Shown piece after piece: positions 1 through 5,367 of a DNA stretch of 5,367 nt (its first letter is position 1; every line of letters begins with the position of its first letter). A program made the translations under genes and the position numbers. The notes under the pieces are model-generated. The model worked only from the letters and a program-made list of their open reading frames with translations, had not been told where the DNA came from and did no database searches. The stretch comes from Desulfomonile tiedjei (GTDB lineage Bacteria; Desulfobacterota; Desulfomonilia; Desulfomonilales; Desulfomonilaceae), in assembly GCA_020718965.1 (NCBI GenBank), contig DYRE01000077.1:3634-9000 (forward strand). Reading direction: 5' to 3'.

Positions 1-20
1 TCTTAATCTTGAATTTCGAC

Positions 21-26
21 AGGAGG
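21..26 (+). promoter_or_regulatory. Strong ribosome binding site of cfa
   Basis: The six bases AGGAGG are a full anti-Shine-Dalgarno match and lie 4 bases before the ATG at 31, which fixes that start. The 20 bases before it contain stop codons and show no recognisable promoter. The cfa promoter or an upstream co-transcribed gene must therefore lie outside the window. Confidence 0.85.
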
Positions 27-30
27 CGTT

Positions 31-1161
31 ATGTCACCGAATAAAAAAATTGTTGCCGAGTTATTGGCTTCTGTAGGAATTCAGATAAACGGAACCAATC
101 CCTATGACATCATAATTTACAACGAAAAATTTTACGACCGTGTGCTAAGCCTGAAGAATCTCGGACTGGGAGAGGCGTACATGGATGGCTGGTGGGATTG
201 CGAAAGACTTGATGACTTCTTTTGCAGGATCCTGTCAGAGGGGCTGGAAAGCAAGGTCGGAGGCTCCTGGAGGCTTATAGGGCCATTACTGCGAGCGAAT
301 TTATTCAATATGCAATCTTTGGCCAGATCCAGGATGATTGCCGATCGTCATTATAATTTGGATAATGGGATGTTCTTGTCATTTCTGGACGACTACAATC
401 AGTATAGCTGCGGTTATTTTGTGGGATGCGAGGATCTTGCTCAAGCCCAGATCAATAAGATGAATATGATAGTAGCGAAACTGAACCTCACCCCTTCTGA
501 TCAAGTTCTCGACATCGGTTTCGGTTGGGGAGGTTTAGCGAAGTACATCTCGGAAACAGTTGGCTGCCACGTCACAGGAGTCAATATTTCCGATGAACAG
601 ATTAAATACGCTCGGCAATGTCTCCAAGAGTCACGAGTCAAAATACTAAATTGTGACTTTCGTGAGATTGACGGTACTTTCAACAAAATACTCTCTGTGG
701 GTATGTTCGAACATGTTGGTTATAAGAATTATAGAACCTTCATGATGACAGTTCATAAATCTCTTGAAGATGGTGGAGTATTTCTTTTGCACACCATCGG
801 ATCTAATACTTCCAGTGTAAAAACTGATCCTTGGATCAACAAATACATATTTCCCAACGGAATGCTGCCTAGCCTGACTCAAATCGCTCAATCCGTGGAA
901 GGATTGTTCGTGATCGAAGATTTGCACAATTTGGGCCCTCATTACGACAAAACCCTTATGGCATGGAACTCCAATTTTCAAAATGCCTGGCCGGAACTCT
1001 CGAAACGTTATGACACCAGATTCAAGCGGATGTGGGAATATTATCTGCTTTCATGCGCTGGAGCTTTTAGAGCTCGATACAACCAGTTGTGGCAGTTAGT
1101 GCTTACAAAACCCGGATGTCCGCAACCTGAATGCAGGATTTGGCATGATCCTGAATCTTGA
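31..1161 (+). CDS. cfa: Cyclopropane-fatty-acyl-phospholipid synthase (SAM-dependent)
   Basis: The enzyme transfers a methylene group from S-adenosylmethionine to the double bond of unsaturated acyl chains in membrane phospholipids, giving cyclopropane fatty acids. The family works as a peripheral inner-membrane protein. The product has 376 residues, against 382 in E. coli Cfa. An N-terminal lipid-binding region (about 1-100, with LGLGEAYMDGWW at 44-55) precedes a class I methyltransferase domain. SAM motif I is VLDIGFGWGGL at 159-169. The active-site and bicarbonate-binding set is intact: Cys127 in QYSCGYF, Glu227 in FEHVG, His254 and Ile256 in LLHTIGS, and Tyr305 in HYDKTL. These match E. 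coli Cys139, Glu239, His266, Ile268 and Tyr317 with a constant offset of 12. DPWINKYIFPNG (266-277) and CAGAFRAR (342-349) are also near-identical to E. coli. Departures are HYNLDNG (107-113) where HYDLGND is usual, Phe164 for Cys in motif I, and a C-terminal tail with two cysteines (363, 368). The motif pattern and full length favour Cfa over mycolic-acid-type paralogues. The downstream gene converges on it. Confidence 0.95.
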   Translation: MSPNKKIVAELLASVGIQINGTNPYDIIIYNEKFYDRVLSLKNLGLGEAYMDGWWDCERLDDFFCRILSEGLESKVGGSWRLIGPLLRANLFNMQSLARSRMIADRHYNLDNGMFLSFLDDYNQYSCGYFVGCEDLAQAQINKMNMIVAKLNLTPSDQVLDIGFGWGGLAKYISETVGCHVTGVNISDEQIKYARQCLQESRVKILNCDFREIDGTFNKILSVGMFEHVGYKNYRTFMMTVHKSLEDGGVFLLHTIGSNTSSVKTDPWINKYIFPNGMLPSLTQIAQSVEGLFVIEDLHNLGPHYDKTLMAWNSNFQNAWPELSKRYDTRFKRMWEYYLLSCAGAFRARYNQLWQLVLTKPGCPQPECRIWHDPES

Positions 1162-1182
1162 TGCGGATTCGGCCAAGATTTA
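1152..1182 (+). terminator. Weak inverted repeat at the cfa stop, possible terminator
   Basis: AATCTTG (1154-1160) pairs with CAAGATT (1174-1180). The stem extends by one G-U and one U-A pair to 1152 and 1182 and closes a 13-base loop. It overlaps the cfa stop codon. The stem is AT-rich and is followed by AATTCATT rather than a run of T, so it does not look like a good intrinsic terminator. It is simply the best hairpin near the end of cfa. Confidence 0.2.
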
Positions 1183-1244
1183 AATTCATTGCCTATTGTA
1201 ATTCTTCTTGAATCAACAACGGGAACTAAACGCTGGATCAGCTC
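1162..1244. other. Convergent intergenic gap between cfa and the dehydrogenase gene
   Basis: These 83 bases separate the 3' ends of two convergent genes. Besides the hairpin reaching in from the cfa stop, the only structure seen is a tiny inverted repeat, GCTG-GAT-CAGC (1232-1242). Read on the minus strand it is followed by GTTTAGTT and could be a very weak terminator for the dehydrogenase gene. No open reading frame or RNA gene is evident. Confidence 0.6.
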
Positions 1245-2879
1245 TCAGCGACGTGCAAATTCTTTCTTGATTCTATTAATATGTCCTCGTCCCAGACCTT
1301 TAACTTCGCAACCTAATTCAAAATACCGTTGAATCGTCTCGTCCGCCAATATCCCAAAACAGTCAATGACTGCTAGTGGTCCCCCTGCGTAACCTACGAC
1401 ATCGTCGGGATTTAGTTCCATGAATTCCTTATGTCTCACTGCCAGAATCATAACGTCCGCCTCCTTCAAAGCAGAGGGCAGGTCTTTTTCAATCCTAAGC
1501 TCCTGAAGTTTCTTCTGGGAACGGAAGAATCTGGCCCTGCTCTTACCGGGAGCCGGATATACATCTTGGGCTTCGAATTCCCACCAGTGTTCAACGTATG
1601 GGTCATATACGCAGACATCGGCGCCCATTTCCACTAATCTACGCACTATGATTTCTGAACCGCTGTACCGGGTGTCCCCAACGTCTTCCCTATAAGACGC
1701 CCCCAGAAGAGCTACTTTGGATGCGGCTATATAACGTCCCATATTTCGGAGAGCGTCGCGGGCAAGCTCGGAAACATGTAAGGATCGAGTGTCATTTATG
1801 TTTATTGCAAGAGGCGTTATCTTGAAAAGATCGTCCTGAAATCCCAAGAGATGCTTGTAGGCCCAAACCGCCAGACCTCCATCTTTAGGCAGACAATAGC
1901 CTCCTATCCCAGGCCCGGGGAAAATCATGTTTGAATGCGTAGGTCGAACTTTTACAGCATTTATTACCTTGACGAGATCCACGCCGTTGCGTTCTGAGAA
2001 AACGCTCCATTCATTCATAAACGCCAGGATTGTTGCCCTATAGCTGTTTTCGACTATCTTTGCAGTCTCAGACTCGATAGGTCTATCAAGAACGGTCAGA
2101 GGATAATTCTTGGTGTCAATGACCTCATTGAGAAATTTTACTACTCTGGCTCGGGCTTCTTCGTTTATTCCGCTGCACACTCTCCAGAAATTTCTGACTG
2201 AAGCCACATAGTTCGCTCCAGGCATAACCCTTTCGTAACTGTGAGCCAACAACGGCTCATCCCTGATCCCTCTCTTTTGAAACGCCCTTTTGATCAAGGG
2301 ATAAGCGACTTGCTCCGTTGTACCCGGTGGCACGGTGGTCTCAATAAGAATCATCGCATTGGCGGGAACGGTTTCTCCAATGACTTCCAGTGATTTCTCG
2401 AGATCATCCAGTTGCACGTAGCCTTTTCTGACATCGTCCAGGGAGTCTTTTATGTAGTCGCATTGTACATCAACTACAACAACATCGGCGAGGCTAAGGG
2501 CTTGATAGGTAAATGAAATAGTAAGAGTCTTCTTCTCCAGGACACAGCGACTTATCATCGCTGGAACCTCTGGATCTTCAGATTTAACTGGAGTGACCCC
2601 TCTGTTCATGAGCGGGATTTTCCAATAACTCCTAATACTTGGTCTCTGCATTCCAATGACAAATTTACCCGATTTTCCGGAGGCGTCGACGGAATCCGCG
2701 ATGACTCCAGCCATCACGGCTCCAACAAATCCGATCCCCATGACTACAACAATTTCTTTTCCTTCGCCTCTGTGGAAATCTACAAGGTTCTGTAATCTTA
2801 AGAATTCTGCTTCATAGTCTTCCGCGTTTGGAAGATAGAATTCCTCGCCTTCAGGACTGATGGACACTTCCCGGGTCAT
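1245..2879 (-). CDS. Nucleotide-sugar dehydrogenase, long atypical form (UDP-glucose / UDP-HexNAc dehydrogenase superfamily)
   Basis: Family members oxidise C6 of a nucleotide sugar to a carboxylate in two NAD-dependent steps, supplying uronic acids for capsule, O-antigen or exopolysaccharide in the cytosol. The product has 544 residues; about 430-450 is usual. A roughly 40-residue N-terminal extension precedes the Rossmann domain (GIGFVG at 48-53). ETTVPPGTT is at 180-188 and ERVMPG at 216-221. The central domain carries SETAKIVENSYRA (270-282) with the expected Lys274 and Asn278. The catalytic loop PGPGIGGYCLPKD (321-333) holds Cys329 and Asp333. The C-terminal UDP-binding domain starts near 388 (GASYREDVGDTRYSGSE, 393-409). 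ERVMPG and PGPGIGG recall UDP-N-acetylhexosamine dehydrogenases (WecC/WbpA type), while CLPKD recalls UDP-glucose dehydrogenases, so the substrate is left open. Odd points are Gln78 where an Asp normally ends beta 2, VQCD at 138-141 replacing the usual VPTP, Arg397 where Lys is usual, and extra sequence around 430-465. An in-frame TGA just upstream makes ATG 2879 the earliest ATG start. No sugar-pathway partner lies in the window. Confidence 0.88.
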   Translation of the reverse strand: MTREVSISPEGEEFYLPNAEDYEAEFLRLQNLVDFHRGEGKEIVVVMGIGFVGAVMAGVIADSVDASGKSGKFVIGMQRPSIRSYWKIPLMNRGVTPVKSEDPEVPAMISRCVLEKKTLTISFTYQALSLADVVVVDVQCDYIKDSLDDVRKGYVQLDDLEKSLEVIGETVPANAMILIETTVPPGTTEQVAYPLIKRAFQKRGIRDEPLLAHSYERVMPGANYVASVRNFWRVCSGINEEARARVVKFLNEVIDTKNYPLTVLDRPIESETAKIVENSYRATILAFMNEWSVFSERNGVDLVKVINAVKVRPTHSNMIFPGPGIGGYCLPKDGGLAVWAYKHLLGFQDDLFKITPLAININDTRSLHVSELARDALRNMGRYIAASKVALLGASYREDVGDTRYSGSEIIVRRLVEMGADVCVYDPYVEHWWEFEAQDVYPAPGKSRARFFRSQKKLQELRIEKDLPSALKEADVMILAVRHKEFMELNPDDVVGYAGGPLAVIDCFGILADETIQRYFELGCEVKGLGRGHINRIKKEFARR

Positions 2880-2885
2880 AGTCTT

Positions 2886-2890
2886 TCACC
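2886..2890 (-). promoter_or_regulatory. Modest ribosome binding site of the dehydrogenase gene
   Basis: On the minus strand GGTGA lies 6 bases before the ATG at 2879. It is a partial Shine-Dalgarno match. Its TGA is in frame with the gene and rules out an upstream start. Another ATG lies immediately before it but is out of frame. The site is weaker than those of cfa and leuS. Confidence 0.5.
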
Positions 2891-2915
2891 ATTTAATTGA
2901 AATAGAAGATTCGAC

Positions 2916-2943
2916 TTTAAATCGGATCGTGAGCGCGGGTCAA
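2916..2943 (-). promoter_or_regulatory. Candidate sigma70-type promoter of the dehydrogenase gene
   Basis: On the minus strand TTGACC (2943-2938, five of six consensus matches) and TTTAAA (2921-2916, four of six) are separated by 16 bases. Transcription would start near 2908, leaving a leader of about 30 bases. A second overlapping TTGACT sits at 2948-2943 but is too far from the -10 element. The call rests on consensus matching alone. Confidence 0.4.
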
Positions 2944-2997
2944 GTCAAAAGACTGATTGAAGCAGGTTGAGTTTATATGCTAGAAGAAAAGGTTAAT

Positions 2998-3014
2998 TGT
3001 TCAGTCGCCGAACA
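2998..3014 (+). promoter_or_regulatory. Small hairpin beside the leuS ribosome binding site
   Basis: TGTTC (2998-3002) and GAACA (3010-3014) form a 5-bp inverted repeat around a 7-base spacer, ending 2 bases before the leuS Shine-Dalgarno sequence. It could be a short leader hairpin affecting ribosome access or half-sites for a dimeric regulator, or it may be chance. No clear promoter was found for leuS. The best pair, TTGAGT (2967-2972) and GTTAAT (2992-2997), has a long 19-base spacer. The leader is too short for a T-box and lacks its conserved GGTGG-type core. Confidence 0.25.
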
Positions 3015-3016
3015 GT

Positions 3017-3021
3017 GGAGG
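3017..3021 (+). promoter_or_regulatory. Ribosome binding site of leuS
   Basis: GGAGG lies 4 bases before the ATG at 3026. It supports this start, which also gives the N-terminus expected for bacterial LeuRS. Confidence 0.8.
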
Positions 3022-3025
3022 AATA

Positions 3026-5367
3026 ATGGACAAAAAATACAACCCTGACGCTATCGAGAAGAAGTGGCAGACGCAATGGGAAAAAGAAAAGCTTTTCAAG
3101 GTCGAACTCGACGAATCCAAGGAAAAATACTACCTGTTAGAAATGTTCCCTTATCCTTCCGGAAGAATTCACATGGGACACGTCCGAAATTATTGCATAG
3201 GAGATGTAGTCGCCAGATACAAAATGAACAAGGGTTTTAACGTTCTTCATCCGATGGGTTGGGATGCGTTTGGAATGCCTGCCGAAAATGCGGCTATAAA
3301 AAACAAATCTCATCCAGCGACTTGGACCAGAAATAACATAAACGAGATGCGCAGGCAGTTGAAGCGCCTGGGACTATCTTACGATTGGGATCGTGAAATA
3401 GCCACTTGCCATCCGGATTACTACAAATGGGAGCAGTGGCTTTTTATTAGAATGCTGGAAAAAGGACTGGTTTATAGAAAGAAATCAATAGTGAACTATT
3501 GTCAGCCTTGCGCAACGGTTCTTGCAAATGAACAGGTAGAGTCAGGTTGTTGCTGGCGGTGCGGCCAGCCAGTAATTCAGAGAGAGCAAAATGGGTGGTT
3601 TTTCAAAATTACGCAATACGCGGATGAACTTCTTGAAGGCTGCGACCATTTGAAAGGCTGGCCTGAAAAAGTCCTGGCGATGCAAAGGAACTGGATTGGC
3701 CGCAGTGAGGGGGCTAGAATCCTTTTCAAAATCGAAAATTCAAATGAATCGATCGAAGTTTTTACGACCAGGCCTGATACTGTTTTTGGCGCCACTTTCA
3801 TGAGTTTGGCGCCTGAACACCCTCTTTGTTTGTCAATTTCCAAGGGAACCCCCCAGGAATCGGCTGTCCAGGAATTCGTGAACCGGGCTCTCACGCAGGA
3901 CTGGCAGAGTCGAGTGGGTGAAGGAGCTGAGAAAGAGGGTGTTTTCGTAGGGGCCTACTGTGTAAACCCACTCACAGGCCGCAGGATTCCGGTTTATTGC
4001 GCGAATTTTGTTCTTTATGAATATGGAACAGGAGCTGTGATGGCTGTTCCCGCGCACGATCAGAGGGATTTTGATTTTGCCGGAAAGTATGGACTCGACG
4101 TGATCGTGGTCGTTAACCCTCCTGATCAGTCACTGGACCCTGAAACAATGACAGAGGCTTATGTTGAAAATGGGTTCATGGTGAATTCAGGCGAGTTTGA
4201 TGGAATGGACAATCTTGAAGCTAAAAAGTCGATCTCTGAAAAACTCCGATCGTTGAGCCTGGGGGGCCCCACGGTAAATTATCGTTTGAGGGACTGGGGA
4301 ATTTCCCGTCAGAGGTACTGGGGCGCTCCTATTCCAATAATCCATTGTCCAAAATGTGGGCCTGTACCAGTGGCAGACAGCGACTTGCCAGTGGTATTAC
4401 CCACAAACATAGAATTCCCTGAAAACGGTAGATCTCCTTTGCCTGACCTGGATTGGTGGGTTACGATTTCATGTCCGGACTGTGGAACTCCGGCTCGCAG
4501 GGAAACGGACACCATGGATACTTTTGTGGAATCCTCCTGGTATTTTGATAGATATACATGTCCCCGTTATGACAAAGGATTACTTGACCCTGAGCAGGAT
4601 CGCTATTGGTCCCCGGTAAACCAGTATATCGGCGGCATTGAACACGCAATCCTGCATTTGCTCTATTCACGCTTCTTCACCAAGGCGCTGAGAGATCTGG
4701 GAATCAAGCAGGCGGGGGAGCCTTTTGAGAATCTTTTGACTCAAGGGATGGTCATCAAGGATGGCGCAAAGATGTCAAAATCAAAAGGTAACGTCGTGGA
4801 TCCCGAGAAGTTGATCAACGGTTACGGTGCGGACACTGTAAGATTGTTCTGCCTATTCGCCGCTCCACCCGAAAGAGATCTAGAATGGACCGCTGAAGGT
4901 GTAGAAGGGGCGCATAGATTTTTAAATAGAATCTGGAACTTGATCTTTCAATATAAAGATTTGAAAAAGCCCAATAATTTAGGCGCTGAAACGATTCAAA
5001 GCCGTTACATTCGGCGCGTGACCCACAAAACGATCAAAAAAGTGACCGAAGACGTTGGTAACCGGTTTAGATTCAACACGGCTATCGCTGCGATAATGGA
5101 AATGTCGAATGAACTCGCAAAGGTAACATCACAAAGTATTTTCTCTGATGACGCTCTTCGCTGGGCCATGAAAGAATCCCTCGATACAATGATTGTTTTG
5201 ATGTCTCCGTTCGTTCCACATGCATCCGAAGAACTTTGGGAGGCTCTCGGCAACAAATCCGGCCTCACCAGACGCAAATGGCCTGAATATGATCCTCAAT
5301 TGATTATTGAAGAGGAATTGACTATCGTGGTTCAGGTAAACGGAAAGAAAAGAGCCGAGATAAAGGT
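3026..5367 (+). CDS. leuS: Leucyl-tRNA synthetase, 3' end cut off by the window edge
   Basis: This cytosolic class Ia synthetase charges tRNA-Leu with leucine and hydrolyses mischarged products. The frame is open for 780 codons and runs off the right edge. By comparison with E. coli LeuRS (860 residues) about 45 C-terminal residues are missing. The HIGH motif is HMGH at 49-52 and KMSKS is at 582-586. The editing domain (CP1) keeps the threonine-rich motif TTRPDT (247-252, same numbering as E. coli, with the specificity residue Thr252). It also keeps GTGAVMAVPAHDQRD (334-348), whose last Asp matches E. coli Asp345. WGAPIP, DTMDTF and YIGGIEHA (534-541) of the catalytic core are present. Two CxxC pairs (159/162 and 176/179) look like the ZN-1 zinc site, and a second set (441/444 and 483/486) may bind zinc too. 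Only a few residues separate QGMV from KMSKS, so the leucine-specific insertion that E. coli has there is absent. The C-terminal domain begins with VVQVNGKKRAEIK at the edge. The gene diverges from the dehydrogenase gene and is probably expressed from its own promoter. Confidence 0.97.
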   Translation, partial: MDKKYNPDAIEKKWQTQWEKEKLFKVELDESKEKYYLLEMFPYPSGRIHMGHVRNYCIGDVVARYKMNKGFNVLHPMGWDAFGMPAENAAIKNKSHPATWTRNNINEMRRQLKRLGLSYDWDREIATCHPDYYKWEQWLFIRMLEKGLVYRKKSIVNYCQPCATVLANEQVESGCCWRCGQPVIQREQNGWFFKITQYADELLEGCDHLKGWPEKVLAMQRNWIGRSEGARILFKIENSNESIEVFTTRPDTVFGATFMSLAPEHPLCLSISKGTPQESAVQEFVNRALTQDWQSRVGEGAEKEGVFVGAYCVNPLTGRRIPVYCANFVLYEYGTGAVMAVPAHDQRDFDFAGKYGLDVIVVVNPPDQSLDPETMTEAYVENGFMVNSGEFDGMDNLEAKKSISEKLRSLSLGGPTVNYRLRDWGISRQRYWGAPIPIIHCPKCGPVPVADSDLPVVLPTNIEFPENGRSPLPDLDWWVTISCPDCGTPARRETDTMDTFVESSWYFDRYTCPRYDKGLLDPEQDRYWSPVNQYIGGIEHAILHLLYSRFFTKALRDLGIKQAGEPFENLLTQGMVIKDGAKMSKSKGNVVDPEKLINGYGADTVRLFCLFAAPPERDLEWTAEGVEGAHRFLNRIWNLIFQYKDLKKPNNLGAETIQSRYIRRVTHKTIKKVTEDVGNRFRFNTAIAAIMEMSNELAKVTSQSIFSDDALRWAMKESLDTMIVLMSPFVPHASEELWEALGNKSGLTRRKWPEYDPQLIIEEELTIVVQVNGKKRAEIK

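Noticed and set aside
646..981. 111-codon open frame on the minus strand inside cfa
   Set aside because: It lies antisense to a gene with near-complete conserved motifs, its protein resembles no known family, and it has no supporting ribosome binding site that I can see.
5..1161. AATCTTGA occurs at 5-12 and again at 1154-1161, flanking cfa as a direct repeat
   Set aside because: Eight bases shared over about 1.1 kb is expected by chance; there is no transposase, terminal inverted repeat or composition change to suggest insertion.
1431..1637. 68-codon plus-strand open frame inside the dehydrogenase gene
   Set aside because: It is antisense to the C-terminal domain of the dehydrogenase and looks like a shadow frame.
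2998..3014. LexA-type operator at the TGTTC/GAACA repeat
   Set aside because: The orientation is GTTC-N7-GAAC, the reverse of the GAAC-N4-GTTC arrangement known for Bacillus LexA, and the neighbouring genes are not DNA-damage genes.
2880..3025. T-box or other amino-acid riboswitch upstream of leuS
   Set aside because: The intergenic region is only 146 bases, shared with a divergent gene, and has no T-box core sequence or terminator-antiterminator pair.
3577..4057. Two overlapping minus-strand open frames inside leuS
   Set aside because: They are antisense to the highly conserved editing domain of leuS, overlap each other, and have low-complexity compositions typical of shadow frames.
4309..4670. 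Two overlapping minus-strand open frames (68 and 69 codons) inside leuS
   Set aside because: They are antisense to conserved LeuRS catalytic motifs and show no recognisable domain.
5005..5277. 90-codon minus-strand open frame near the right edge
   Set aside because: It is antisense to the anticodon-binding domain of leuS and has no domain or start signal of its own.

Overview
This is a bacterial chromosomal window with three protein-coding genes, tightly packed. From left to right they are a complete cyclopropane-fatty-acyl-phospholipid synthase (cfa, plus strand, 31-1161), a complete and unusually long nucleotide-sugar dehydrogenase (minus strand, 1245-2879), and the first roughly 95% of leucyl-tRNA synthetase (leuS, plus strand, from 3026 through the right edge). 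The LeuRS is of bacterial type, and the cfa product and nucleotide-sugar dehydrogenase fit a bacterium with an envelope rich in modified lipids and acidic sugars. GC content looks moderate (a visual impression, not counted). Protein style and gene mix would suit a Gram-negative lineage such as Desulfobacterota, but nothing here proves the taxon.

Layout: cfa has a strong Shine-Dalgarno sequence, and its own promoter lies left of the window. It converges on the dehydrogenase gene across an 83-base gap that holds only weak hairpins and no convincing terminator. The dehydrogenase gene and leuS diverge from a 146-base intergenic region (2880-3025). That region carries a plausible sigma70-type promoter for the dehydrogenase and a small hairpin beside the leuS ribosome binding site. 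The leuS promoter is not clear, and no T-box or other recognisable riboswitch is present.

The genes do not form one operon or an obvious pathway. Cfa modifies membrane phospholipids, the dehydrogenase probably oxidises a UDP-sugar to a uronic acid for a surface polysaccharide, and LeuRS is core translation. cfa and the dehydrogenase share only an envelope theme.

I found no mobile element, CRISPR array, RNA gene or clear new system. The most notable item is the dehydrogenase: its catalytic core is conserved, but its NAD-binding motifs deviate, it has an N-terminal extension, and it has extra sequence in the C-terminal domain. It may belong to a poorly characterised subgroup.
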